Below are positions 52,397 to 61,808 of a stretch of DNA of 64,000 nucleotides, one piece after another. The DNA is taken from assembly GCF_002860205.1 (NCBI RefSeq), contig NZ_PGVB01000010.1, forward strand, positions 485,934-549,933, given 5' to 3'. The number at the start of each line of letters is the position of its first letter. Within the stretch, counting starts at the first letter, position 1. The stretch is from Bacillus sp. T33-2. Its GTDB lineage: Bacteria > Bacillota > Bacilli > Bacillales > Cytobacillaceae. Under the pieces are notes generated by a model. That model was not told the origin of the DNA, searched no databases, and saw nothing but the letters and a program-made list of their open reading frames with translations. Made by a program: the position numbers and the translations under genes.

Positions 52397-53173
52397 TCAT
52401 TTTCCCTTGAAGACAGGCTTCCTTTTTTCACTGAAGGCTTGAAGGGCTTCCAGCCGGTCTTCCGTCGGTATCGTAATTTCATATGCCTTCCGCTCAATGT
52501 GCAGTCCGGTCTGCAGGTCCGCATTCAGTCCCTGTTTTACGGCAAATTTGGCTTGCTGGAGAGCAATCGGCCCGTTATTCAGCATCTCTGATGCCAGATT
52601 GGCGCATGCCTCCATTAATTCCCCTTTTTCTGTGACCTTGTTCAGAAGCTGGTATGCAAGTGCCTCCTCAGCTGTTATTTTCCGGGCTGTCAGGATCAGC
52701 TCCAGCGCTCTTGCCTGGCCTATCAGCCTGGCCAGCCTCTGGGTCCCTCCTGCCCCCGGAATGATGGCAAGGCCTGTCTCGGTCAGTCCCATCAACGTCC
52801 CTCTGCCTGATACCCTGAAGTCGCAGGCCAGCGCCAGTTCCATACCGCCGCCAAATGCATAGCCGTTTATCGCGGCGATTGTCGGCTGTGGCAGGTTATC
52901 GATCGCTGTAAATACTTCGCCGATTTTATAAATATTGCGCTTTACCTCTTCTTCCGACAGGCTCTTCCGTTCTTTGAGGTCGGCACCAACGCTAAAAGCC
53001 TTGTCTCCTGCCCCGGTAAATATGACCACCCTGGCTTCTTGGGATACCCTGATCAATTCAACTGTCTGCTGCAGTTCTGCCAGTGTATCGTAGTTAAAGG
53101 CATTCATGGCTTCAGGCCTGTTCAATGTGACCACACCAATCTGCCCTTTTACTTCGTATAATATGTTCTTCAC
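52397..53173 (-). CDS. enoyl-CoA hydratase/isomerase family protein
   Basis: 258 residues from GTG 53173 (AAAGGGG, 7 bases; the open frame reaches 53257). Crotonase fold with oxyanion-hole F-S-V-G-A-D-L-K-E, catalytic Glu in F-G-G-G-M-E-L-A-L-A-C-D, and T-E-T-G-L-A-I-I-P-G-A-G-G-T-Q-R-L with the second Glu. It hydrates trans-2-enoyl-CoA in fatty-acid or amino-acid catabolism. It follows lcfB in the same direction after a terminator, so expression may be partly independent. Confidence 0.92.
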   Translation of the reverse strand: MKNILYEVKGQIGVVTLNRPEAMNAFNYDTLAELQQTVELIRVSQEARVVIFTGAGDKAFSVGADLKERKSLSEEEVKRNIYKIGEVFTAIDNLPQPTIAAINGYAFGGGMELALACDFRVSGRGTLMGLTETGLAIIPGAGGTQRLARLIGQARALELILTARKITAEEALAYQLLNKVTEKGELMEACANLASEMLNNGPIALQQAKFAVKQGLNADLQTGLHIERKAYEITIPTEDRLEALQAFSEKRKPVFKGK

Positions 53174-53243
53174 CTTAAAACCCCTTTCAGGATTCGTTAT
53201 CATTCCCTTTGTCCCAAACCTTCCAGAATCCTTATTTATTAAC

Positions 53244-53270
53244 AAAAAGGCAGGCAATAAGCCTGCCTTT
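53244..53270 (-). terminator. terminator of lcfB
   Basis: AAAGGCAGGC, 5-base loop, GCCTGCCTTTTT on the minus strand. Confidence 0.9.
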
Positions 53271-53283
53271 CTGCTGCCGTTGA

Positions 53284-54834
53284 TTAATTAGATTGGAGAA
53301 CCTTCTCCTTCAGTGCCCTTCTTAAAATCTTCCCGGTCGTATTTTTGGGGAGCTCGTCGATGAACTCAATTGAGGCCGGGACTTTATATTTGGCAAGATG
53401 CTCGCTGCAATAAGCCAGGAGCTGTTCCTCTGTCAATTCCGGATTTTTGCTGACTACGTAGCTTCGCACCGCTTCGCCAAAGTTCGGGTCAGGAACACCG
53501 AGAACGGCCACTTCGACAACGTCAGGATGGTTATAGAGAACTTCTTCCACTTCACGCGGATAAACATTATATCCGCCTACAATAATTAAATCCTTTTTCC
53601 GGTCGACGATATAGAAATACCCTTCATCATCCGTCGAGGCCAGATCCCCAGTGTAAAGCCAGCCGTCCTTTATCGTTGCCGCCGTTTCTTCCGGCATTTT
53701 GTAATACCCCTTCATCACATTCGGGCCCCTGACGATAAGCTCGCCGACTTCACCAGGAGGCAATTCTTCCCCCAGTTCATTGACGACTTTATTTTCCACA
53801 TGGATGATGGATGTTCCAATCGATCCGGGCTTGCGGGGACGGTCCAGTGGATTGAAGCAAGTTACAGGGGACGCTTCCGATAATCCATATCCCTCTGAAA
53901 CGACAACATTGAATTTCTTCTCAAAATTTTTCAGCAGCGCTACTGGCATGGACGCACCGCCTGATATACAGAGACGCAGCGACTTGAGATCTTGCGGGTC
54001 GCCTTCAGGATGCTGAAGCAGGAAGTTATACATTGTTGGAACGCCAGCAAAAAGTGTCGGTTCATATTTTTTTGCAATCCTGAAAATTTCCTTCGGACTG
54101 AATTTCGGAACGATCAGCAATGTGCCCCCGCTCATTAACGGGGCATTGAGTGATACCGTCAGGCAAAAGACGTGGAACATTGGCAGTGCTGTGATGACCC
54201 GGTCCTCTTCGTTGATTTTTAAGTAGTCGCTCACATCGATGGCATTGCTGTAAAGGTTGCGGTGGGTGAGCATGGCGCCTTTTGGCCTTCCCGTCGTACC
54301 CGATGTGTACAGAATGACCGCAGTATCATCCTCTTTTAGCTCTGGTCCCTGGAAATGCAGGTCTCCTGCGGCGATAACATCTGCAAACGTTTTCAATTTA
54401 GGGTAAATCGATAGTGCCGTAATGTGTTGGGTCTGGCCTTGCCCCGACTCGCAAATGATGAAATTTTCTACCTTTGGAAGATGGTGGTGCATCTTTTCTG
54501 CAAGAGGGACGAGCAAATCAAGTCCGATTACGGCCTTTACATCCCCATTATTCAATATATAGCCAATTTCATCCGCCGTGTAAATCGGATTGACCGGAAT
54601 GACCGTGGCCCCAAGACGGAGTGCCCCATAAAGCCCGATGACAAAATGAGGGGAATTTCCCAGCAGAAGTGCGATATGATCCCCTTGTTTTACCCCTAAT
54701 TTTTCAAGGCCTGAAGCAAATTTAGTGACTGCCCCGTCCAGTTCAGCGTAAGTAGTAACCTGGTCCTCGAAATAATAGGCTGGTTTTGCGCCCAGCTTTC
54801 TGGCAGTTTGGTGAAGCTGTGATGATAGATTCAT
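53284..54834 (-). CDS. lcfB: LcfB, long-chain fatty acid-CoA ligase
   Basis: 516 residues. Activates fatty acids for beta-oxidation or other uses. Motifs: [44 protein letters not shown], and the C-terminal Lys in T-T-G-K-I-L-R-R. The G-Y-N-V-Y-P form is typical of fatty acyl-CoA ligases. It stands beside lplJ and yhfI as in B. subtilis. Its promoter has a cre site over the -35 (54944-54973), so glucose repression by CcpA is expected. The leader is about 100 bases. Confidence 0.95.
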   Translation of the reverse strand: MNLSSQLHQTARKLGAKPAYYFEDQVTTYAELDGAVTKFASGLEKLGVKQGDHIALLLGNSPHFVIGLYGALRLGATVIPVNPIYTADEIGYILNNGDVKAVIGLDLLVPLAEKMHHHLPKVENFIICESGQGQTQHITALSIYPKLKTFADVIAAGDLHFQGPELKEDDTAVILYTSGTTGRPKGAMLTHRNLYSNAIDVSDYLKINEEDRVITALPMFHVFCLTVSLNAPLMSGGTLLIVPKFSPKEIFRIAKKYEPTLFAGVPTMYNFLLQHPEGDPQDLKSLRLCISGGASMPVALLKNFEKKFNVVVSEGYGLSEASPVTCFNPLDRPRKPGSIGTSIIHVENKVVNELGEELPPGEVGELIVRGPNVMKGYYKMPEETAATIKDGWLYTGDLASTDDEGYFYIVDRKKDLIIVGGYNVYPREVEEVLYNHPDVVEVAVLGVPDPNFGEAVRSYVVSKNPELTEEQLLAYCSEHLAKYKVPASIEFIDELPKNTTGKILRRALKEKVLQSN

Positions 54835-54943
54835 TAATCAGTTTCCCCCTTAGTGCTTTGATTAAATTTCTTATCCGATACCCCTTGTTGCAACCAAACC
54901 ATGTGCAAGCGTTGTCTAGTTGTAGTTAAAATTTTCTAAATAT

Positions 54944-54973
54944 ATTATATTGCAAGAAAGTAATCGCTTTCAA
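54944..54973 (-). promoter_or_regulatory. lcfB promoter with overlapping cre site
   Basis: On the minus strand TTGAAA (54973-54968), 18 bases, TATAAT (54949-54944). The 14-mer TGAAAGCGATTACT (54972-54959) matches the cre consensus TGWAANCGNTNWCA at all but the last position and covers the -35 and half the spacer. Confidence 0.7.
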
Positions 54974-54997
54974 GGAAATTCCTCTGATTGGCACCGC

Positions 54998-55028
54998 AAA
55001 AAAACACGATGCCAGCAGACACCGTGTG
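54998..55028 (-). terminator. terminator of lplJ
   Basis: ACACGGTG, loop, CATCGTGT then TTTTTT on the minus strand, behind the lplJ stop at 55035. Confidence 0.75.
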
Positions 55029-55034
55029 AAGTTG

Positions 55035-56024
55035 CTAATAGATCAAGTTAATAAAGTCATCCAGTGATATATTTCCGAAATAATGCTTGATGTTGATATC
55101 CTTTAAAGCATTGGCTATTTCCGATTTTTCATATTTTATGCCTTTTAGCTTTGCTTCAATATCCCCTACATCACCGACCCCAAAGAAATCTCCATAAATT
55201 TTGCTGTTCTCGATAACCCCTTTGTTGACATCGAGCCTGACGTCAATTTGTCCGACAGGGAAGCGGTGTGAATGCTGCAGGTTGAACTTTGGCGATTTGC
55301 CATAGTTCCAGTCCCAGTTCTGGTACCTTTCCCTGGAAAGCTGGTGGATGTTTTCCCAATCCTGTTCTGTCAGTTCATATTCAGGAATCTCTTCTGATCC
55401 GGCAAAAATATTTTTTAAGAGGAGGCTCCTGAATTCACCGATGGTCACTTTTTCACTTAAAAATTCTGAAATATTGGCGACCCTGCTCCGAATCGATTTA
55501 ATGCCTTTTGATTCGATTTTATCTTTCTTGACGTTCAGCGCGGACACGACACTTTCGATTTCTGAATCAAACAAGAGGGTTCCATGGCTGAACATTCGTC
55601 CCCTTGTTGAAAACTGTGCATTGCCCGATATTTTTCTGCCGCCTGCAACGATGTCATTTCTTCCGCTGAGCTCTGCCTCTACACCCAGCTTATGCAGTGC
55701 CTGTATCACCGGCTCGGTGAATTTTTTAAAATTATGGAAGCTTTCACCGTCATCCTTTGTAATGAAACTAAAGTTCAAATTGCCTAAATCGTGATAAACC
55801 GCCCCGCCGCCTGACAGCCTGCGGACAACATGGATGCCATTGTTTTCGACATACTCGGTATTGATTTCTTCGATTGTATTCTGGTTCTTGCCGATGATGA
55901 TGGACGGTTCATTGATATAGAACAGCAAATAGGACTCATTTATGTCCAAACTTTTTAATGCATATTCTTCAATCGCCAGGTTTATCCTGGGGTCGGTGAT
56001 TCCTTTGTTATCAATAAACAGCAT
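55035..56024 (-). CDS. lplJ: LplJ, lipoate-protein ligase
   Basis: 329 residues. Attaches free lipoate to lipoyl domains (GcvH, E2 subunits) through lipoyl-AMP. The lipoate-binding R-R-L-S-G-G-G-A-V-Y-H-D-L-G-N is at about residues 68-82 and the catalytic Lys is in G-R-K-I-S-G-N-A-Q. The C-terminal accessory domain is present. ATG 56024 is followed directly by L-F-I-D-N-K-G. Next to yhfI, as in B. subtilis. Confidence 0.95.
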   Translation of the reverse strand: MLFIDNKGITDPRINLAIEEYALKSLDINESYLLFYINEPSIIIGKNQNTIEEINTEYVENNGIHVVRRLSGGGAVYHDLGNLNFSFITKDDGESFHNFKKFTEPVIQALHKLGVEAELSGRNDIVAGGRKISGNAQFSTRGRMFSHGTLLFDSEIESVVSALNVKKDKIESKGIKSIRSRVANISEFLSEKVTIGEFRSLLLKNIFAGSEEIPEYELTEQDWENIHQLSRERYQNWDWNYGKSPKFNLQHSHRFPVGQIDVRLDVNKGVIENSKIYGDFFGVGDVGDIEAKLKGIKYEKSEIANALKDINIKHYFGNISLDDFINLIY

Positions 56025-56070
56025 GTTCCTTACTCCTTATCCAGCTGTCGCATTTACAGCAAGTATATTT

Positions 56071-56805
56071 TCAAACCATGATTGTAAGGCCTTCATGTGC
56101 CAAAGAAACCTGTCCTTTATATTCGCGGGATGCTTCACTGACAAGCTGGTCCAGTTCTCCATAATGCGGCAAATGGGTCAGCACCAACTGGCCCACTCCA
56201 GCTCTTTCCGCCAGATTCCCTGCATCAAAGCTGTTCATATGGCCTGCACCTTCCCCATCCTGGCCTCCATAGAAATTACATTCGCACAACAGCACATCCG
56301 CTCCCGCTGCAAATGGAATGAATTCCGGTTTAAAAGAGGTGTCCGCGGTATAAATAAGTGTTTTTCCAGCTGCCTCAATTTTCATGGCAAAGCACGGTAC
56401 GGGATGGACAGCGGGCAGAAAGCTGATGTTAAACGGTCCCGCCTGAAGCATTTTTGCAGGATCATAGGCGATTCCCTCTGTAATTTCTTTGTATGTAAGC
56501 TTTGAGAATTCCTGCTCGTCCAAAGGATGGCCGTAGATTGGCAATGTTGGTGTTTTTTTGCCCAAGAAACCTTGAGTGAGGCGTGCGTGCTGTAACACGC
56601 CAATATCCGCAATATGGTCAGCGTGGTAATGCGATAGTATTACCGCATCCAGCTCTTCCGGCTGCAAGAAATTTTGAAGCCTGGACAGCACTCCGCTCCC
56701 GCAATCAATCAGCAAATGGAAGCTTTCATGCTCAAGCAAATAACCAGTACTGGCTTCATTCATTTTCGGGTAGCCTCCCCAGCAGCCAACGACTGTTAAT
56801 TTCAA
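56071..56805 (-). CDS. yhfI: YhfI, metallo-beta-lactamase-fold hydrolase
   Basis: 244 residues, tRNase Z/phosphodiesterase-like branch of the MBL fold. Metal ligands: S-H-Y-H-A-D-H near residue 60, His in V-H-P-V-P-C, Asp in Y-T-A-D-T-S-F and His in L-T-H-L-P-H-Y. Substrate unknown. AGGAGG precedes ATG 56805. Followed by lplJ, 46 bases on. Confidence 0.92.
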   Translation of the reverse strand: MKLTVVGCWGGYPKMNEASTGYLLEHESFHLLIDCGSGVLSRLQNFLQPEELDAVILSHYHADHIADIGVLQHARLTQGFLGKKTPTLPIYGHPLDEQEFSKLTYKEITEGIAYDPAKMLQAGPFNISFLPAVHPVPCFAMKIEAAGKTLIYTADTSFKPEFIPFAAGADVLLCECNFYGGQDGEGAGHMNSFDAGNLAERAGVGQLVLTHLPHYGELDQLVSEASREYKGQVSLAHEGLTIMV

Positions 56806-56913
56806 ATGGATTCCTCCTGTTCATGCAAATGCTTCAATAACACTATACTCCATTTTAGCCCCTTTTTCACTTTTTACAAAATTGTATTAAAACAATGGTT
56901 GACTTAAAACATC

Positions 56914-56922
56914 TGTTATAAT
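56914..56922 (+). promoter_or_regulatory. extended -10 promoter of yhfH
   Basis: TGTTATAAT, an extended -10 element with perfect TATAAT, 65 bases before the yhfH start. A TTGACT lies 12 bases upstream, too close to be its -35. Confidence 0.6.
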
Positions 56923-56986
56923 ACAATGAATCCAACAGGAAATTGATTGAATAATCCAATTCTTTTAATAATGGAGGTTTTACAGC

Positions 56987-57121
56987 ATGCTCGATAATGT
57001 CGTTGAATTTTTCCGCAACCTGCCAGCAAAGAATTGTGTTGAATGCGGGGAGCAAATTAAAGAACAGCACGAATGCTATGGCAATAAATGTGACAGCTGC
57101 CTGGATCCTGCGCGGTTTTAA
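56987..57121 (+). CDS. yhfH: YhfH-like small zinc-ribbon protein
   Basis: 44 residues starting M-L-D-N-V-V-E-F-F-R-N-L-P-A-K, with two Cys pairs, C-V-E-C-G and C-D-S-C, that look like a small zinc knuckle. B. subtilis YhfH, at the same place next to yhfI, has the same build. GGAGG lies 8-12 bases before ATG 56987. Single gene, promoter at 56914 and a strong terminator at 57213. Short enough to be missed by ORF callers. Function unknown. Confidence 0.85.
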   Translation: MLDNVVEFFRNLPAKNCVECGEQIKEQHECYGNKCDSCLDPARF

Positions 57122-57212
57122 CTGAAGTTCTCTGCAAGTGTTTATTGATGGTTCTGCGGCTTTTGCCGTTTATTCCATATCCTTCCCTTCCGCTTCACAA
57201 GCAAAATTGCAA

Positions 57213-57250
57213 GGCCAGCCGCAAATTCAGGCGGCTGGCCCTTTTTCTTT
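57213..57250 (+). terminator. terminator between yhfH and hemY
   Basis: GGCCAGCCGC, 8-base loop, GCGGCTGGCC then CTTTTTCTTTT on the plus strand. Converging hemY ends at 57273 and may use the stem from the other side. Confidence 0.9.
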
Positions 57251-57272
57251 TATTGAGAAAAGTGCTTGAATT

Positions 57273-58718
57273 TCAGGAATGAACTAATCGTTTTGTTTGC
57301 AGCGCCAAATAATCCAGGATATTTTCCACCGCTGCCTCTCCCTGGTCGATGCAGTCCGGCAAGCCGAGGCCTTCAAAGGAACTGCCTGCAACAAAAACTC
57401 CCGGCAGCTCGCGCTTAAGGTCATTTTTCAGTGTAGCGACACGCTGTTTGTGGCCAACCGTATATTGGGGCATGGCTTCTTTCCAGCGGCTGACAATACT
57501 GAATTCCGGCTCGGAGGTTAAATCCATCGTATTATTTAAATCGTAGAGCACAATTTTTACAATTTCATCGTCTGACAGGTCCACCACTGCCTCGTCCCCT
57601 GCCCTTCCGACGTAGCATCTGAGCAGCACTTTTCCTTTTGGAGCGGAGTGGGGCCACTTTTTATGTGTCCACGTACAGGCAGTGATTGTATAATCGCTGT
57701 TGCGGGACACGACAAAGCCAGTGCCGTCAATGTCCTGTTTTATCGCTTCTGCAGGGAATGCCATGGCGACTGTGGCCACTGATGTTGACGGCATGTCCTT
57801 GAAGCCGTCGAAAATATCGTCATAATCGGAAAACATGTTAACGGCTGCCTCATGTGGAGCTGAAACGAGCACACAGTCCGCGTCCCAAAGCTCTCCATTG
57901 CTCAACCGCAATTTATACCGGGAAGTTTCTTTACTGACTTTATCGGCCCTGACCCCTTTTACGACAGAACCGGGCTCAAGCTTAGCTTCAATCGCATCGA
58001 CAAATGACTGCAGCCCTGTAGACACCGTTTGGAAAATTCCTTTTTTCTGCTTGTTAGCTGTGCCACCCTGTTTCTTTGGTGCAGGTGTCGTTTTTTTCAT
58101 GCCCAGAATCAAGCTCCGGTATTTTTGTTCAACCTGATAAAACTGTGGAAATGTTGACATGAGGCTTAAATTATCAATATCCCCTGCGTATATTCCTGAA
58201 AGCAAAGGCTCTATCAAATTTTCAACTACTTCATCGCCAAGCCTGCGCCGGAAAAATTCGCCAAGTGCCTGGTCCTGCCCGGCCTGCGACCGGGGCAGGA
58301 AGAAGTCTGCGGCAGCCCTGATTTTGCCTGGCAGCGAAAACAGCCCGGTTGTGATAAATGGGGCAATCTCGGTTGGAATCCCCATGACCGATCCACCCGG
58401 CATCGGATGCAGCCTTTCCTTTACCAGCACATAGGATTTGCCTGTGCCGTTATTTACAAGTTTATCACCAAGACCCACTTCCCTGGCAAGGCGGGAAGCG
58501 CTCTGCTTTCGTTCCAGAAAAGAGTCAGGTCCCTTTTCGATTACATATCCATCCTTCACGACGGTCTGCATTTTCCCGCCGAGACGATGTGATGCTTCCA
58601 CAAGTTTGACTTCAAGCGGCAGCTGATGATCTCTGGCATGCTTTTGGAGGTAATATGCAGCTGTCAGGCCGGTGATTCCCCCACCGACTATGACAACCTT
58701 TTGCGTTTCTTCTACCAA
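57273..58718 (-). CDS. hemY: HemY/CgoX, coproporphyrinogen III oxidase
   Basis: About 481 residues. FAD-dependent oxidase; in Firmicutes it converts coproporphyrinogen III to coproporphyrin III. Dinucleotide-binding V-I-V-G-G-G-I-T-G-L-T-A-A is near residue 10, G-G-K-M-Q-T follows, and the C-terminal F-V-A-G-S-S-F-E-G-L-G-L-P-D-C-I closes the FAD site. Start: TTG 58718 is 7 bases from AAGGCG; GTG 58739 has no ribosome binding site. Last gene of hemE-hemH-hemY. Confidence 0.95.
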   Translation of the reverse strand: MVEETQKVVIVGGGITGLTAAYYLQKHARDHQLPLEVKLVEASHRLGGKMQTVVKDGYVIEKGPDSFLERKQSASRLAREVGLGDKLVNNGTGKSYVLVKERLHPMPGGSVMGIPTEIAPFITTGLFSLPGKIRAAADFFLPRSQAGQDQALGEFFRRRLGDEVVENLIEPLLSGIYAGDIDNLSLMSTFPQFYQVEQKYRSLILGMKKTTPAPKKQGGTANKQKKGIFQTVSTGLQSFVDAIEAKLEPGSVVKGVRADKVSKETSRYKLRLSNGELWDADCVLVSAPHEAAVNMFSDYDDIFDGFKDMPSTSVATVAMAFPAEAIKQDIDGTGFVVSRNSDYTITACTWTHKKWPHSAPKGKVLLRCYVGRAGDEAVVDLSDDEIVKIVLYDLNNTMDLTSEPEFSIVSRWKEAMPQYTVGHKQRVATLKNDLKRELPGVFVAGSSFEGLGLPDCIDQGEAAVENILDYLALQTKRLVHS

Positions 58719-58744
58719 GGTCCATCGCCTTCTTTTCACTGTTT

Positions 58745-59683
58745 TTATCGCGATTGTGACAGCTTCTGTAAAATAACTGTTCCGAGTGCATCAATAAATT
58801 CAGGCTGGGCATTCGGCATTTCAGGCCTATAATAACTTGCCCCCACTTCATCGGTGACTGCCTTGCATTCGTAGTCATTGTCGTAAAGGACTTCGAGGTG
58901 GTCGGATACAAAGCCGACAGGAATATATACAAACGTTTTATAGCCTTCTTTTTCGTATAAATCACGGGTCAAATCCTGAACGTCCGGCCCGAGCCACGGT
59001 TCAGGAGTGTTGCCGGCGCTTTGCCAGCCTACTTCATAATTCCGAACCCCGGCCTGTCCTGCGATCAGCTCTGCCGTTTTCTGGAGCTGATCGGGATATG
59101 GATCGCCTGATTGCAGTATTTTTTCCGGAAGGCTGTGTGCAGATACAATCAGCACTGCCTTTTCTTTCTCATCCGGTGTCATTTTCCCGAATGTTTCTTT
59201 AACCCTGTCTGACCAGTATTGAATGAATTTTGGCTCATCGTACCAGCTTTCGACAGATACAATTGACGGGCCTCCCAGTTTTTCCGCTTCTTCACGGGCC
59301 CGCCCGTTATAAGATTTCACGCTGAAGGTAGAGAAATGCGGGGCCAGCACGATGCTGACTGCTTCCTCGATTCCGTCTGCGTGCATTTGCTGGACTGCAT
59401 CCTCTATAAAAGGTTCAATATGCTTCAAACCGAGATACATTTTAAACTCGATTTCATTCTGGATTTTGTTTAAATGTCCAGCGAGCCTTTCAGCCTGCTC
59501 CTGCGTGATTTTTGCAAGCGGCGACAGCCCGCCGATCGCCTCATACCGGCCGCGCAGGTCATCCAACATCTCATCGGTCGGCCTGCGCCCGTGCCGGATA
59601 TGTGTATAATAGCGTTCTATGTCTGCTTCCTTGTATGGCGTCCCATATGCCATAACAAGCAAGCCCATTCTTTTTTTACTCAT
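58745..59683 (-). CDS. hemH: HemH/CpfC, coproporphyrin ferrochelatase
   Basis: 312 residues, usual size. Inserts Fe2+ into coproporphyrin III. Catalytic His is in V-S-A-H-S-L-P-E-K and Glu in [13 protein letters not shown] 59683 has AGGGGTG upstream. It lies 92 bases behind hemE and 26 before hemY. Confidence 0.96.
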   Translation of the reverse strand: MSKKRMGLLVMAYGTPYKEADIERYYTHIRHGRRPTDEMLDDLRGRYEAIGGLSPLAKITQEQAERLAGHLNKIQNEIEFKMYLGLKHIEPFIEDAVQQMHADGIEEAVSIVLAPHFSTFSVKSYNGRAREEAEKLGGPSIVSVESWYDEPKFIQYWSDRVKETFGKMTPDEKEKAVLIVSAHSLPEKILQSGDPYPDQLQKTAELIAGQAGVRNYEVGWQSAGNTPEPWLGPDVQDLTRDLYEKEGYKTFVYIPVGFVSDHLEVLYDNDYECKAVTDEVGASYYRPEMPNAQPEFIDALGTVILQKLSQSR

Positions 59684-59775
59684 TTGTTACACCCCTTTTT
59701 CTCTATCTCTAGGTTATTCTGCCAAAAACTTATTAAACATGCCAATATTGAATACTCCCAGACTGAAAAAAGAGT

Positions 59776-60822
59776 TTAACGGCTTAAGTTTGACGCAGAA
59801 TATTCGTGGATAAATGTCGTTAATTTCTTAAGTGTATCAGGATTCACCTGCGGGAACACACCATGGCCGAGGTTGAAAATATAGCCTGGCTGCGCCATGC
59901 CCTGGTCAAGGATCGCTTTCGCCTTCTCCTCAACCACTTCCCATGGGGCGAGTAAAATAGCCGGATCAAGATTTCCCTGTACAGTTTTATTGATGCCAAG
60001 TTCCCTTGCTTCGCTGATCTGAAGCCTCCAGTCCAGGCCGATAACATCAAGCGGCAGGTCGTTCCATTCCTTCGCCAGGTGGCTTGCGCCAACTCCGAAC
60101 ATGATAAGCGGCACATTTTCCTCTCTTAATGATGAGAAAATGCGGTTCATTACAGGTTTGATAAAATAGCGGTAATCCTGGACATTCAAAGCGCCCACCC
60201 ATGAATCAAATATCTGTATTGCCCTAGCCCCTGCTTTGGTTTGTGATTTTACGTAGGTTATCACCATGTCGCCAAGCTTTTCCATCAGAGCAAACCATGC
60301 TTCCGGCTGTGCGTACATGAATGCTTTCGTATTGTTATAGTTTCTTGAAGGGCCGCCTTCAATCATATAGCTTGCCAGTGTAAACGGTGCCCCTGAAAAT
60401 CCGATCAACGGAACAGACAGCTGTTCTTGAGTAAGCAGTTTAATTGTGTCAAGTACATAAGGAACATCGTCTTCCGGATGGATTTCCCCCAGTTTTTCAA
60501 CATCAGCCATCGAACGGACAGGATTTGAAATGACGGGGCCAATACCTGATTTGATTTCGACATCTACACCGATGGCTGGCAGCGGAGTCATGATATCTTT
60601 ATACAGGATGGCAGCGTCTACATTATATTGCTCAACCGGCAGACGTGTAACATAGGCGCATAATTCCGGCTGGTGGGTGATCTCAAACAAGGAATATTTT
60701 TCTTTTATGGCCCTGTATTCCGGCTGTGAACGGCCAGCCTGCCGCATGTACCACACAGGGACATAATCTGTTTGCTCCCCCCTTGCAGCCCGTAAAAATG
60801 TATCATTTATTGCTTTGCTCAT
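59776..60822 (-). CDS. hemE: HemE, uroporphyrinogen decarboxylase
   Basis: 348 residues. Decarboxylates uroporphyrinogen III to coproporphyrinogen III. The N-terminal signature [11 protein letters not shown] and the L-G-H-G-V-F-P C-terminal block are present. AAAGGTGG before ATG 60822. First gene of hemEHY. A TTGACA lies upstream on the minus strand near 60955, but the best -10 candidate is spaced 15 bases, so I leave the promoter open. Confidence 0.96.
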   Translation of the reverse strand: MSKAINDTFLRAARGEQTDYVPVWYMRQAGRSQPEYRAIKEKYSLFEITHQPELCAYVTRLPVEQYNVDAAILYKDIMTPLPAIGVDVEIKSGIGPVISNPVRSMADVEKLGEIHPEDDVPYVLDTIKLLTQEQLSVPLIGFSGAPFTLASYMIEGGPSRNYNNTKAFMYAQPEAWFALMEKLGDMVITYVKSQTKAGARAIQIFDSWVGALNVQDYRYFIKPVMNRIFSSLREENVPLIMFGVGASHLAKEWNDLPLDVIGLDWRLQISEARELGINKTVQGNLDPAILLAPWEVVEEKAKAILDQGMAQPGYIFNLGHGVFPQVNPDTLKKLTTFIHEYSASNLSR

Positions 60823-61029
60823 TTATGGTGGTCCACCTTTCATTCGTCTTTAAACATTTTAATATAAAAGGAAGAAAATAAAAAACTCCTAGTTTCAGCT
60901 ATATACAAATATATCGTGTTGTCCTGTTTATTCATAGGCAGGAGTGGGAATTGTCAAAAAATAGACGATTTTTCGGGCCTTAAATTGACAAGATAAAGTC
61001 GGCCGTAATTGCCGATTGGAGGACACCGT

Positions 61030-61059
61030 TTGGCAGCCTATCATCATAAAAGGTATAAT
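61030..61059 (+). promoter_or_regulatory. SigA promoter of hmoB
   Basis: TTGGCA (61030-61035), 18 bases, TATAAT (61054-61059), about 38 bases before the start codon. Confidence 0.7.
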
Positions 61060-61097
61060 GGAAGGGTAAACCATTTACAGGATGGAGTGGATAGATT

Positions 61098-61607
61098 TTG
61101 AATTTATATATGGCATCAGGCACATATGATTACTTAAGCAAACTAAAAGACTCGCATCCAGATGAAACTATGCTGATAATGGGCAATGCTGAAACTTCGC
61201 TTCTTGTCCATGAAACAACAGGCAAGACGATATTCAATTCGCCGAGAAAATATGAAATATTTGATCAGGCAGGATCTTTTGGCCGTGCAGGGTTTGCGGT
61301 ACTGAACAATATCCCTGTAACAGACGAAGGCCGGCCGCTGTTCGAATACCGTTTTAAAAACCGCGCAAAGCAGATCGAGAATGAACCTGGCTTCGCTGCG
61401 ATCAGGGTCCTCCGCCCGATCACATCTAATACTTATGTTATTTTTACCGTATGGGAGAATGAAACGGCTTTCGAAAACTGGCAAAAATCCAAATCATTTG
61501 AAAATGCCCATAAAAAACAGGGATCCGGCCAGGCATCGGCAGGACAATCCATTTTCGCGGGGCCTTCATATGTAACTAAATATACTGTGTTTAATGATGA
61601 GAACTAA
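61098..61607 (+). CDS. hmoB: HmoB-like heme-degrading monooxygenase
   Basis: 169 residues, close to the length of B. subtilis HmoB (YhgC), which breaks down heme. The C-terminal ABM-type ferredoxin-like domain (about 80-160) has F-K-N-R-A-K-Q-I-E-N-E-P-G-F-A-A-I and W-E-N-E-T-A-F-E-N-W-Q-K-S. TTG 61098 is used (GGAGTGG upstream). Divergent from hemE, so heme synthesis and breakdown genes face each other. I saw no clear Fur box. Confidence 0.88.
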   Translation: MNLYMASGTYDYLSKLKDSHPDETMLIMGNAETSLLVHETTGKTIFNSPRKYEIFDQAGSFGRAGFAVLNNIPVTDEGRPLFEYRFKNRAKQIENEPGFAAIRVLRPITSNTYVIFTVWENETAFENWQKSKSFENAHKKQGSGQASAGQSIFAGPSYVTKYTVFNDEN

Positions 61608-61639
61608 GGGAAAGGCGGAGACCACTGCCTTTCCCTTTT
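61606..61639 (+). terminator. terminator of hmoB
   Basis: AAGGGAAAGGC, 10-base loop, GCCTTTCCCTTTT. Confidence 0.9.
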
Positions 61640-61766
61640 CGTTTTCCAACATTTACGCAGCCATTTGTCCCTCGACAGGCACGGCCAGGTAATGATGTTG
61701 TTAAAAGCATTTCGGCGGGATTCCCCAGGAAAGAGCCCGTTTTTTTCTTAACCTTTTTAAGAAAAA

Positions 61767-61775
61767 TGTTATAAT
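61767..61775 (+). promoter_or_regulatory. extended -10 promoter of yhaA
   Basis: TGTTATAAT with only a weak -35 (TTAACC, 16 bases upstream), 34 bases before the start. Confidence 0.6.
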
Positions 61776-61808
61776 TATTAAAAAATTCGGCGCAGAGGAG
61801 ACATGCAC

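Noticed and set aside
60900..60960. SigA promoter of hemE
   Set aside because: TTGACA is present but the only fair -10 (TATGAA) is spaced 15 bases; not good enough to call.
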